A stretch of DNA of 64,000 nucleotides from Acutalibacter sp. (lineage in GTDB: Bacteria > Bacillota > Clostridia > Oscillospirales > Acutalibacteraceae): contig JAHHRN010000004.1 of NCBI GenBank assembly GCA_020025775.1, positions 124,001-188,000 on the forward strand, in the 5' to 3' direction. Positions 36,853 through 45,511 of the stretch are shown here, piece by piece. Made by a program: the position numbers and the translations under genes. Position 1 is the stretch's first letter. The number at the start of each line of letters is the position of its first letter. The notes beneath the pieces were generated by a model. That model worked only from the letters and a program-made list of their open reading frames with translations. It ran no database searches and was not told the DNA's origin.

Positions 36853-38400
36853 TTATTTTGCTTTTTGTTCCTGCTTTTCCTGTTTCTTTTTCATCTGCTT
36901 TTCCCAAATTCTCGTTTGGAAGGTGCGAATATTCTTGTTCAGACGCTTCACGGCCTGCTCAAAAGCAGAGAATTTCGGCACGCCGCCGTTTTCTTCGTAA
37001 ACTTCTAAACGCTCGAGATGCGGCGTACTGCGGCATTCGCTGATTTTTAAGCGCAAGCCGTCTGCCTTTATGGCATCGAACAGGGCAATTTTCTTAAAGC
37101 CGATGACGGTGCCTTCATAGATTTTCTGTTCTTTATCGCCCAAACGCGCATATAAAGCGAATTTTTCCACACGCTGAGAGAAGTCGCACTGCTCCTTCAA
37201 AACCACCTTGTCCATAAAGGCAGGGGCTTGGAATTTCAATTCCATGTTATACTGTGCGGCTTCTGCTTTTGGTGCATAGCAGGTGTTGTCTTTTTCTAAG
37301 CAGTTTTCGGGCGAGAAGCCGTCCTCTGCGGGGTCAGCGGTAACCGATGCAACGGAAACCGGCTTTGCAAAGGCATTTTGCAGTGCGGCACCGACCTCCT
37401 GCATCCGCTTTACATCGCCCTTAGCCAAAAGACCGTCTTTATTTGGCGGTACATTTAAAAGAAGCAGGCTGTTGCCACCGACAGCGGTGTAATAGATATG
37501 TAACAGATTTTTTAAAGAACGGATGGCGTGGTCTTGTGTTTTGTGGTAAAACCAGCCGGGACGAATGGAAACATCTACTTCAGAAGGATACCAAATGAAA
37601 TGGTCATGTCCCTCTAAAACTTTGCGACTGCCGAGGTCTTCGGCTTGGCAGTCCAGGCTCTGCATTTTCTGCCCGTCCTCATCCTGTTGGGATTTTGCGG
37701 CGATATTTTGGGTGTCAAACTGGAAGTCGGGCACAACATTCCATTCGCTTTCTCTGGCATAACCGCCTTCGTTGCCGACCCAGCGAATATCCGGTCCGCA
37801 GTTAGAAATGCAGGCGTTGGGCTGTAACTTACGCACGGTGGCGTAAATTCTCTCGAAATCATAGACCTGCTTTTCCTTGCCGTCCATGTAAGAGCCGCAA
37901 GCACCGTCGAGCCATACGCAGAAAATTTCTCCGTAATTGGTTAAAAGCTCCGTTAACTGGCGGATATAAAAATCATTGTATTGCGGCGTACCGTAATATT
38001 CACTGTTTCTGTCCCAAGGGGAAAGGTAGATGCCGAATTTGAGGCCGTATTTTCTACAGGAATCGCTGACCTCTCTTACCACGTCGCCCTTGCCGTTTTT
38101 GTAAGGACTGTTTTTAACAGAATATTCTGTCGTTTCGGTCGGCCAAAGGCAAAAACCGTCGTGATGCTTACAGGTCAAAATAACGCCCTTTGCACCGGCA
38201 GCCTTAGCCGTTTCAATCCACTGGTCGGTGTTTTGATTTTTGGGATTAAATATAGCAGGGGAGGCCTTGCCATCGCCCCATTCTTTTCCCGTGAAGGTGT
38301 TGGTGCCATAGTGGAAAAAGATGTTGAATCCCATTTCCTGATACGTTTTTTGCCGCTCTGAAGGAACTGTTGCAATATAGAGCGAAATGTTTTCTGCCAT
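36853..38400 (-). CDS. Intracellular alpha-L-fucosidase, GH29
   Basis: 515 residues from ATG 38400 (AGAGGTGG before it). The GH29 barrel begins FNIFFHYGTNTFTGKEWG, then KHHDGFCLWPT, SPWDRN and CVWLDGACG with the nucleophilic aspartate. A C-terminal beta domain (about 340-480) resembles a discoidin-like module, and the tail is highly basic. With no signal peptide it should act on imported fucosylated oligosaccharides. It follows ligA by 12 nt and takes its ribosome site from the ligA stop region, an unusual partnership. Confidence 0.9.
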   Translation of the reverse strand: MAENISLYIATVPSERQKTYQEMGFNIFFHYGTNTFTGKEWGDGKASPAIFNPKNQNTDQWIETAKAAGAKGVILTCKHHDGFCLWPTETTEYSVKNSPYKNGKGDVVREVSDSCRKYGLKFGIYLSPWDRNSEYYGTPQYNDFYIRQLTELLTNYGEIFCVWLDGACGSYMDGKEKQVYDFERIYATVRKLQPNACISNCGPDIRWVGNEGGYARESEWNVVPDFQFDTQNIAAKSQQDEDGQKMQSLDCQAEDLGSRKVLEGHDHFIWYPSEVDVSIRPGWFYHKTQDHAIRSLKNLLHIYYTAVGGNSLLLLNVPPNKDGLLAKGDVKRMQEVGAALQNAFAKPVSVASVTADPAEDGFSPENCLEKDNTCYAPKAEAAQYNMELKFQAPAFMDKVVLKEQCDFSQRVEKFALYARLGDKEQKIYEGTVIGFKKIALFDAIKADGLRLKISECRSTPHLERLEVYEENGGVPKFSAFEQAVKRLNKNIRTFQTRIWEKQMKKKQEKQEQKAK

Positions 38401-38411
38401 GATTACCACCT

Positions 38412-40394
38412 CTATTTTGTCATTTCTAAGAATTCCTCTTCAGTTAAAATCGTGATGCCGAGAGTCTGGGCCTTGGTCAGCTTACTGCCTGCGTCTTCGC
38501 CTGCTAAAACATAGTCGGTTTTCTTAGAAACCGAAGACGAGGTTTTGCCGCCGAAGCTTTCGATGATCTCCGAAGCCTCACTGCGCTTCATGGTCGGGAG
38601 CGTGCCCGTTAATACAAAGGTTTTACCCTTAAAGCGTTCATCTACAATTTCTTTTAAGCTTTCGGTGTTTACGCCAACGGCCTTTAATGCCGCAATCAGC
38701 TCTTTCGCTTCGTCTAAAGCGAAGAATTCGAGCAGGGCGTCTACCATGATTTCACCGAAGCCGTCAATCTCTAAAATCTGCTCTCTTGTGGCGGCCATTA
38801 CAGCGTCTATCGTTTTAAAATGTGCCGCTAAAAGTGCCGCCGCCTTTTGCCCTATATGTCGAATACCGAGCGCGAAAAGCAATTTACCTAAATCGTTTTG
38901 CTTGGAATTTTCAATCGCATTTTTGAGGTTTTCCGTGCTCTTTTTGCCCATACGCTCGAGCGAAGCAATCTTCTCAAAATCCAAAGCGTAAATATCTGCC
39001 GCATTCTTTACAAGACCTTCGTTTACAAGGACTTCTAACAGGGCATCGCCGAGACCTTCAATGTCCATAGCATCACGCGAGCAGAAATGAATCATTCTGC
39101 GGAGCAGCTGTGCCGGGCAGTCGGGGTTGTTACAGCGAATTGCCGCTTCACCTTCCTCACGATGCACCGGAGCACCGCAGGAGGGGCAAATTCTGGGCAG
39201 TGTATAAAGCTCTGCATTTTCCTGATGCTCTGTTACCGAAAGCACCTCGGGAATAATATCGCCTGCCTTGCGGATACGAATGGTATCGCCGATGGCGATA
39301 TTCTTTTCTTTGATGAAATCTTCATTGTGCAGTGTAGCACGGCTCACGGTTGTGCCGGCAAGCTGTACCGGCTCGAAAATGGCGGTGGGGGTGAGCACAC
39401 CTGTTCTGCCGACCGCGACTTCAATATCTAATAATTTGGTGTCCTTTTCCTCGGGCGGATATTTAAAGGCGACCGCCCATTTCGGGAATTTCGCTGTACT
39501 GCCGAGACGTTCTCTCGAAGCAAAATCATCCACCTTGATAACCGCGCCGTCAATATCAAAGGGGAGGGTGTAACGAATATCGCCGATGCGCAGAACCTCC
39601 TCAATAGCCTCTTCAAAATTCGCATAACGGTTGAAAAACGGAATGGTCTTAAAGCCGAGCTTCTGCAAATATAAAAGGGACTCTCTGTGCCCCTTTAATT
39701 CCTTGCCCTCGATTCTCTGAATGTTAAATACGAAAATATCGAGCTTTCTTTGCGCCGCAATCTTGGGGTTCTTTTGGCGCAGAGAGCCTGCCGCCGCGTT
39801 ACGGGGATTTTTAAACGGCTTTTCTTCGTTGAGTTCCTGCTTTTCTACGATTTTTAAAAAGGTATCTCTCGGCATATAGACTTCGCCACGTACCTCTAAA
39901 AACGGGATATCTTCCTTTAAACGAAGCGGAATGGAATGCACGGTTTTGAGGTTCGCCGTTACATCCTCACCCACGTTGCCGTCCCCACGGGTACTGCCGC
40001 GTGTGAATACGCCGTTCACGTATTCGAGCGATACGGAAAGACCGTCGATTTTCGGCTCAACCACATATTGCGGCTCGGAAATGCTGTCCTCCACACGTGC
40101 GGCAAATTCGCGCAGCTCATCAGTGGAAAACGCATCCTGCAAGCTTTCCATTTTTACGGGATGCTCGACCTTTTCGAAAATATTTTCCGCTTCACCGCCA
40201 ACACGGTGCGTGGGGGAGTCGGGGGTTAACAGGGTGGGGTAGCTGTCCTCAATCCCTTTCAGCTCGCGCATGAGCATATCATATTCATAGTCGCTGACGT
40301 CATTTTCGTTTTCTACATAATAACGATAGCTGTAGTAGTTTAATTTTTCTCTTAACTCCTCGGCACGCTTCTGCGCCGCATCAAAATCGAGCAT
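38412..40394 (-). CDS. ligA: NAD-dependent DNA ligase LigA
   Basis: 660 residues, complete. Seals nicks during replication and repair. The adenylation lysine lies in EPKIDGLS near residue 113. The OB fold follows, then a zinc finger (CPSCGAP ... CNNPDCPAQL), helix-hairpin-helix repeats (ALGIRHIG, ILEIDGFGEIM) and a C-terminal BRCT domain beginning GKTFVLTGTLP. The ribosome site is AAGGAG. Confidence 0.97.
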   Translation of the reverse strand: MLDFDAAQKRAEELREKLNYYSYRYYVENENDVSDYEYDMLMRELKGIEDSYPTLLTPDSPTHRVGGEAENIFEKVEHPVKMESLQDAFSTDELREFAARVEDSISEPQYVVEPKIDGLSVSLEYVNGVFTRGSTRGDGNVGEDVTANLKTVHSIPLRLKEDIPFLEVRGEVYMPRDTFLKIVEKQELNEEKPFKNPRNAAAGSLRQKNPKIAAQRKLDIFVFNIQRIEGKELKGHRESLLYLQKLGFKTIPFFNRYANFEEAIEEVLRIGDIRYTLPFDIDGAVIKVDDFASRERLGSTAKFPKWAVAFKYPPEEKDTKLLDIEVAVGRTGVLTPTAIFEPVQLAGTTVSRATLHNEDFIKEKNIAIGDTIRIRKAGDIIPEVLSVTEHQENAELYTLPRICPSCGAPVHREEGEAAIRCNNPDCPAQLLRRMIHFCSRDAMDIEGLGDALLEVLVNEGLVKNAADIYALDFEKIASLERMGKKSTENLKNAIENSKQNDLGKLLFALGIRHIGQKAAALLAAHFKTIDAVMAATREQILEIDGFGEIMVDALLEFFALDEAKELIAALKAVGVNTESLKEIVDERFKGKTFVLTGTLPTMKRSEASEIIESFGGKTSSSVSKKTDYVLAGEDAGSKLTKAQTLGITILTEEEFLEMTK

Positions 40395-40429
40395 AACCTT
40401 TTCTCCTTAAAGCTGGAATGCAAATACTT

Positions 40430-40463
40430 ATTATAGTATAGCACAAAGAAAAGGAAAATACTA
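40430..40463 (-). promoter_or_regulatory. Promoter region of ligA
   Basis: The minus strand has TGC-TATACT, an extended -10 at 40435-40440, and an overlapping TATAAT with TTTTCC 17 nt upstream. Either could serve; both lie about 40 nt before the start. Confidence 0.4.
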
Positions 40464-40515
40464 TACCATAATTTAAGCAAATCGTGCATATAACATAGGG
40501 AAAGGGGAAGAAGAT

Positions 40516-41697
40516 ATGAGAAACATTTTTAAACGAATTTTAAGTGTGAGCTTGGTCGGTATGCTTTTAATGTCCACACCTGTTTTCGGCTTTGCCGAAG
40601 CGGAAAAACCAACGGAAGCTTTTCCACCTCTGCCGATAGAAACCACGGCAAAAGCCGTTGTGCTTGCCGATGTGGATTCGGGGCAGGTGCTCGCCGCCAA
40701 AGCCGCGCACGATAAGCTCTATCCGGCATCTGTCACTAAGATTATGACTTTACTTTTGGTTGTCGAAGCCTTGGATGCCAGAAAAATTGCCCTCACCGAT
40801 ACCGTGACGACCAGCCGTGAAGCCGCAGGTAAGGGCGGCTCGCAAATTTGGCTGAAAGAGGGTGAAACCATGACGGTGGATGAGCTTTTAAAAGCGACCG
40901 CCGTAGCGAGTGCCAACGATGCCTCCGAAGCCTTGGCAGAATATGTTGCAGGCAGTGCCACAGCTTTTGTCGCCAAAATGAATGAACGCGCGAAAGAACT
41001 CGGTATGCACGACACGCATTTTGAAAACTGCACAGGCCTCGACGATGATGCCGAAAATCACCAAACCAGTGCCTATGACGTCATGCTCATGTCTCGAGCG
41101 CTTCTCAAACATGAAACGATTCTGAACTACAGCACCATTTGGATGGACAGCTTGCGTGGCGGCAAAACCGAACTTGTCAATACCAATAAACTCGTACGTT
41201 TTTACGACGGCGCAACTGGCCTTAAAACCGGCACAACCTCTAAGGCGGGCTGCTGTGTCAGCGCTTCGGCAAAGCGTGAGAATACCCACCTTGTCGCCGT
41301 AGTTATGGGCAGTGAAAATAGTAAGGAACGCTTTAAAACCGCCCGCGAGCTTTTGGATTGGGGCTTTGCGAATTTTGAAACGGCAGAAATTGAAATTGAT
41401 GCCGCAAAGCTTGCGCCTATCGAGGTCCTGCGCGGCGAAAAAACTGAAATCATGCCGCAGATGCCCAAAACAGAGAAATTCCTCATCAAAAAAGGCATGA
41501 AAGAAAAGATTACCGAGGAAATCAAGCTCCCCTTAAATGTGGAAGCCCCGGTCGAAAAAGGCCAGCTTTTAGGCGAGGTAATTTTGCACCTCGATGATGA
41601 AATTCTCTTTTCTTATAAGCTTCTAAGCGGCGAGGAAGTCAAAGCCCTTTCCTTTGCCGAAGCTTTCCGTCGGATTTTGTGCGTTTTGTGCGGATAA
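40516..41697 (+). CDS. D-alanyl-D-alanine carboxypeptidase (class C PBP, DacF/PBP5 type)
   Basis: 393 residues. A cleavable signal peptide (to about residue 28) is followed by the S11 peptidase domain with SVTK (nucleophile near residue 75), SAN and KTGTTSKAG. It trims the terminal D-Ala from stem peptides on the outer surface. After the catalytic domain is the beta-rich PBP5-like C-terminal domain, but I do not see a clear terminal amphipathic anchor helix. It is a single gene before pgi. Confidence 0.92.
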   Translation: MRNIFKRILSVSLVGMLLMSTPVFGFAEAEKPTEAFPPLPIETTAKAVVLADVDSGQVLAAKAAHDKLYPASVTKIMTLLLVVEALDARKIALTDTVTTSREAAGKGGSQIWLKEGETMTVDELLKATAVASANDASEALAEYVAGSATAFVAKMNERAKELGMHDTHFENCTGLDDDAENHQTSAYDVMLMSRALLKHETILNYSTIWMDSLRGGKTELVNTNKLVRFYDGATGLKTGTTSKAGCCVSASAKRENTHLVAVVMGSENSKERFKTARELLDWGFANFETAEIEIDAAKLAPIEVLRGEKTEIMPQMPKTEKFLIKKGMKEKITEEIKLPLNVEAPVEKGQLLGEVILHLDDEILFSYKLLSGEEVKALSFAEAFRRILCVLCG

Positions 41698-41742
41698 TCG
41701 GAAAATTTTTTGTAAAAATTTAAAAAAATTCACAATTTTATA

Positions 41743-41771
41743 TTGAAATAAGCGCTCGTTTAGAGTAGAAT
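41743..41771 (+). promoter_or_regulatory. Promoter of pgi
   Basis: TTGAAA, 17 nt, TAGAAT, in an AT-rich stretch about 65 nt before the start codon. Confidence 0.65.
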
Positions 41772-41834
41772 ATAGCTAAACAAAAACAATTTGTTTAATC
41801 GATGCAAAAGAATCAAAGGAGTCAAAAGATTTAC

Positions 41835-43175
41835 ATGGCATTAACACTTACTACAAAATATTTAAACGGCTTTGTTACCGAAGCTGATTATAAGGCGATT
41901 CTTCCCGAAGTGGAGCAGGCACACAAAACCCTTACCGAGAAAAGCGGTGCCGGCAATGACTTCTTGGGTTGGACTGAACTTCCCAAAAACTACGACAAGG
42001 AAGAGTTTGCACGCATCAAAAAAGCAGCCCAAAAGATTCAGAAAAACTCCGAAGTTTTAATCGTAATCGGCATCGGCGGCAGCTACCTTGGTGCAAGAGC
42101 AGCTATCGAGTTCTGCAAGTCTCAGAACTACAATCTCGTAGCAAAGGATACACCGCAGATTTTCTTCAGCGGTAACTCCATCAGCTCTTCTACTTTAAAC
42201 GAGCTTTTAGCAATCTGCAAGGAAAAGGATTTCTCCGTAAACGTGATTTCCAAATCCGGCACCACCACTGAACCGGCTATCGCTTTCAGAGTATTCAGAA
42301 AGCTCTTAACCGAGAAATACGGTGAAGAGGGCGCAGCAGAACGCATTTTCGTAACCACCGACCGTGAAAAGGGTACTCTTAAGAACCTTGCAGACGAAAA
42401 GGGCTATGAAACCTTCGTAGTTCCGGATGATGTCGGCGGTCGTTATTCCGTATTAACCGCAGTTGGTCTTTTACCGATTGCTGCAGCAGGTATCGACATT
42501 GACGCTATGATGCAGGGTGCTTTCGATTCTATGGAAAAGTACTCCAGCGCAGACGTAGAGCACAATGACTGCTATACCTACGCAGCCATTCGTAATATTT
42601 TATACCGCAAGGGCAAGAGCACCGAAATGATGGTTGCTTATGAGCCCGACTACACCATGATGAATGAGTGGTTCAAGCAGCTTTACGGCGAGTCCGAAGG
42701 CAAAGAAAACAAGGGTATTTTCCCGGCCAGCGCTGTTTTCTCCACGGACTTACACTCTATGGGTCAGTACATTCAGCAGGGTGAAAGACTTCTCTTTGAG
42801 ACCTGTGTCATTTTCGACCAGCCCAAATCCGAAGTTTCTATTGAAGAAGAAGCAGGCAGCAGCGACGGCCTCAACTTCTTAGCAGGCAAGACCATGGATT
42901 TCGTCAATAAAAAGGCATTCCAGGGTACTGTTCTTGCACACGTAGACGGCGGCGTTCCGAACATTGTTTTAGGCCTCCCGAAAATGGATGCTTACAACTT
43001 CGGCTACCTCGTTTACTTCCTTGAAAGAGCTTGTGCAATTTCCGGTTATGTTTTGGGCGTTAACCCCTTCAACCAGCCGGGCGTTGAAAGCTATAAAAAG
43101 AACATGTTCGCACTTCTCGGCAAGCCCGGTTATGAAGATATGACCGCAGAGCTTAAAAAGAGACTCGGCGAATAA
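41835..43175 (+). CDS. pgi: Glucose-6-phosphate isomerase
   Basis: 446 residues from ATG 41835 (AAAGGAG upstream), matching the shorter bacterial Pgi type. It interconverts glucose-6-phosphate and fructose-6-phosphate. Signatures are IGIGGSYLGARA, SKSGTTTEPA, GGRYSVLTAVGLLP and FSTDLHSMGQYIQ. Fructose-6-phosphate also feeds UDP-GlcNAc and wall synthesis. An in-frame ATG at 41802 has no ribosome site. Confidence 0.96.
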   Translation: MALTLTTKYLNGFVTEADYKAILPEVEQAHKTLTEKSGAGNDFLGWTELPKNYDKEEFARIKKAAQKIQKNSEVLIVIGIGGSYLGARAAIEFCKSQNYNLVAKDTPQIFFSGNSISSSTLNELLAICKEKDFSVNVISKSGTTTEPAIAFRVFRKLLTEKYGEEGAAERIFVTTDREKGTLKNLADEKGYETFVVPDDVGGRYSVLTAVGLLPIAAAGIDIDAMMQGAFDSMEKYSSADVEHNDCYTYAAIRNILYRKGKSTEMMVAYEPDYTMMNEWFKQLYGESEGKENKGIFPASAVFSTDLHSMGQYIQQGERLLFETCVIFDQPKSEVSIEEEAGSSDGLNFLAGKTMDFVNKKAFQGTVLAHVDGGVPNIVLGLPKMDAYNFGYLVYFLERACAISGYVLGVNPFNQPGVESYKKNMFALLGKPGYEDMTAELKKRLGE

Positions 43176-43225
43176 AAAGCCTTTCCCCGCATGGGCGGAT
43201 TATTATATATATAGGAGGAGATTCT

Positions 43226-43645
43226 ATGGTATCTCTTATCATTGGACACAAAGGCTCAGGAAAAACAAAATTACTCGTTGAAAAGGTCAACGCAGCAATC
43301 GAAAAATCCAACGGAAATGTCATTTGCGTGGAAAAGGAAACGAAGCTTACTTACGATGTAAATTATCGTGCAAGACTCGTTGCAGCAGACAGCTATTCCG
43401 TACAGGGCTTCTCCGCACTTTACGGCTTCCTCAGCGGTCTTTGCGCAAGCGACCATGATATTACGGATATTTTTGTGGATGCAACTCTTCGCATCGGTTC
43501 CAGAGACTTTGAAGAGCTCGCAGACTTCTTAGAGAAGGTTGACGCACTCGGCAAGCTTTCCGATACAAAGTTCACCTTCACCATCTCCACCGATAAAGCT
43601 GATTTACCCGAGAGAGTATTTACTTTCTGCGAGCAGATCAACTAA
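43226..43645 (+). CDS. Small P-loop protein of unknown function
   Basis: 139 residues. The start is set by AGGAGG. Only the N-terminus is telling: a beta strand and Walker A GHKGSGKT at residues 8-15. A possible Walker B aspartate is in DITDIFVDA. At this length it is a minimal nucleotide-binding fold without obvious extra domains. It follows pgi by 50 nt and could be co-transcribed. I do not recognise a named family. Confidence 0.7.
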   Translation: MVSLIIGHKGSGKTKLLVEKVNAAIEKSNGNVICVEKETKLTYDVNYRARLVAADSYSVQGFSALYGFLSGLCASDHDITDIFVDATLRIGSRDFEELADFLEKVDALGKLSDTKFTFTISTDKADLPERVFTFCEQIN

Positions 43646-43661
43646 AAATGAGATGTTAAAA

Positions 43662-43698
43662 AAAGCCGCCGTGTGTTTTGCAGGGCGGCTTTCTTTTT
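43662..43698 (+). terminator. Terminator after the P-loop gene
   Basis: Stem AAAGCCGCC/GGCGGCTTT, 13-nt loop, then CTTTTT. Confidence 0.85.
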
Positions 43699-43718
43699 AA
43701 GAGGGGGAGGGCATTTTT

Positions 43719-44594
43719 ATGCCGAAAAAAATTGTGCTTTTTCTTTTGTGCACCGTGCTGCTTTGTTCTCTTTGCGCCTGTGCGGGGCAGAAAAAAGAAA
43801 GTAAAGAAAACCTGCCGTTTTCCTATCAGTGCGTGACGCTGTTTTCTCTGCCGGATGCCGAGCAGAACTATCAAAACGAATATTATTTCTTCCAAAATAC
43901 AGCCGATTTGGAAAAGGCAAAGAAAACCCTTTCGGCACAGTTTGATTTAAATAAAACTGTCGAGGGCGAAACCGAAATCTTTAACGAAGCCATAAAGAAA
44001 TATGATGACGATTTCTTTTCCGATAAGGTTTTGCTTTTCGTCAAGCGCTTTCACAGCACTGACGCAAAGCTCAATCTTCAAACCATAGACCTGAAAGACG
44101 GCAACTTTATTCTGCGCGCAGAGCTGCAAAACGGCATGCCGCCGTGCGCGCTTTTCAGAACCTATCTTATAGAACTCGACAAGGCATCCTATATCCGCAA
44201 CGAAGCCGAAATTAAAACGGATATTCACGAGATAGAAGCTTTGGAGGAAGAGGTGCATCAAAAGCATTTGGTCATTGCTTTCGGCAAGCAGTATAAGGTG
44301 ATTTCTGACGATGCACTGGGTGAAAAAATCAAAGCGGATATTGCTGCGGCAAAGTTAGAGCCCACGGATTTTGACCCCGATACTCACGAGACCGATGCAG
44401 GGGACATTACCGTTTTCGGTCCCGGCGGCTATTATGCGATTTTTACGAAAGATTATATCGGCGTGGGGCTTGCAACCTATGCGCCGAATGAAAAAATTCA
44501 ATCCGAACTCCGGAATTTCTACGTTTCTTTAGAAAGTCCCGAGAAAACGGCAAAATTCCCCGAGGAAACAGACAATTTGACGGAAAATCCGTGA
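43719..44594 (+). CDS. Putative lipoprotein of unknown function
   Basis: 291 residues. A short basic start and hydrophobic core end in SLCAC, a lipobox, so it is probably membrane-tethered on the outside. The first half (about 30-150) contains a conserved-looking FFSDKVLLFVKR strand typical of small beta domains, while the second half has no recognisable motif. It has a strong ribosome site (AGGGGGAGGG). Confidence 0.68.
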   Translation: MPKKIVLFLLCTVLLCSLCACAGQKKESKENLPFSYQCVTLFSLPDAEQNYQNEYYFFQNTADLEKAKKTLSAQFDLNKTVEGETEIFNEAIKKYDDDFFSDKVLLFVKRFHSTDAKLNLQTIDLKDGNFILRAELQNGMPPCALFRTYLIELDKASYIRNEAEIKTDIHEIEALEEEVHQKHLVIAFGKQYKVISDDALGEKIKADIAAAKLEPTDFDPDTHETDAGDITVFGPGGYYAIFTKDYIGVGLATYAPNEKIQSELRNFYVSLESPEKTAKFPEETDNLTENP

Positions 44595-44625
44595 GGAAAT
44601 CCCGCGGATTTTCGCAAAATCCCTG

Positions 44626-44654
44626 TTGACAAATCGGCAAGAACCCTTTATAAT
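44626..44654 (+). promoter_or_regulatory. Consensus promoter of the DUF177-rpmF operon
   Basis: TTGACA, 17 nt, TATAAT, both perfect hexamers. The start codon follows at 44687. A strong promoter suits a ribosomal protein operon. Confidence 0.9.
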
Positions 44655-44686
44655 ATCTTTTGCGTTAGTATGACGAGGTATAGTAT

Positions 44687-45175
44687 ATGTTTATTGAATT
44701 GGAACCTGTTTTTAATAATGTAGGCTATAAGAAAGAATTTTCTTATGCTTTACCCTTAGAGGACAGCGAGGTTGACGCCACTGCCCAAATTAACGGCAAG
44801 GTGGAAAACCGAACAGGCGTTGTGTACCTGGAAGCAAAAGCAACCTTTACCTACACAGCCACTTGTGCGCGTTGTCTTACAGATGTTCCGCAGTCTGTAG
44901 ACATGTCGTTTACCCATATTTTGACACGCAGCCTGAATGACCTTGACAATGACGAGCTCATTCTGGTGGAGGATATGCACTATAGTCCCGATGAGCTTCT
45001 TAGGGAGGACGTGCTCTTATCCTTGCCTACCAAAATTCTCTGCAAAGAGGATTGCAAGGGTCTCTGTCCCCAGTGCGGTGTCAATCTAAATGAGGAAACC
45101 TGTACCTGTGAGAAACCCGGCGATCCGAGGCTGGAGGCTCTTAAAGCATTGCTTTCGCAGGATTTAGATTCGTAA
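44687..45175 (+). CDS. DUF177 (YceD) family protein
   Basis: 162 residues. The central CARCLTDVPQ and C-terminal CKEDCKGLCPQCG segments are the DUF177 signature, and the cysteines may bind zinc. The family is nearly always found directly upstream of rpmF, as here, and is linked to 23S rRNA and ribosome assembly; the precise activity is unsettled. Confidence 0.92.
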   Translation: MFIELEPVFNNVGYKKEFSYALPLEDSEVDATAQINGKVENRTGVVYLEAKATFTYTATCARCLTDVPQSVDMSFTHILTRSLNDLDNDELILVEDMHYSPDELLREDVLLSLPTKILCKEDCKGLCPQCGVNLNEETCTCEKPGDPRLEALKALLSQDLDS

Positions 45176-45207
45176 TTAATAAAATTTAAATATAAGGAGA
45201 TATAACA

Positions 45208-45393
45208 ATGGCAGTACCGAAGAGAAGAACATCATCCGCAAGAAGAGATAAAAGACGCGCTAGCGTTTCCAAAGTAAAGGCAGTTGCAATCCAGAAGTGC
45301 CCGAACTGCGGCGAATACAAGAGAGCTCACAGAGTATGTGACGTTTGCGGTTACTACAACGGCAAGCAGGTTATCGTAAAGGAAGAAGCATAA
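45208..45393 (+). CDS. rpmF: 50S ribosomal protein L32
   Basis: 61 residues. MAVPKRRTSSARRDKRRA is the classic L32 start. A zinc ribbon follows with CPNCGEYK and CDVCGYY, so this is the C+ (zinc-binding) form. It is 33 nt after the DUF177 gene with ribosome site AAGGAG. Confidence 0.97.
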   Translation: MAVPKRRTSSARRDKRRASVSKVKAVAIQKCPNCGEYKRAHRVCDVCGYYNGKQVIVKEEA

Positions 45394-45428
45394 GCTTTTT
45401 TGTTTCTTTGCAAAGGATAAGATTCGGC

Positions 45429-45462
45429 AAGGTGGAGAAGGGCATACTTCCCCGCCTTTTTG
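45429..45462 (+). terminator. Probable terminator after rpmF
   Basis: Stem AAGGTGGAGAAG/CTTCCCCGCCTT with one mismatch and one G-U pair, 6-nt loop, then TTT. It is imperfect and may be leaky into the next gene. Confidence 0.55.
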
Positions 45463-45511
45463 CTGTTTTAGGGCAATTTCGGCATTGTAAGAAATCAAAA
45501 GGAGGCAGCAC

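Noticed and set aside
44595..44613. Terminator after the lipoprotein at 43719
   Set aside because: The dyad is only about 6 bp with a 3-nt loop and a short T-run, too weak to call.
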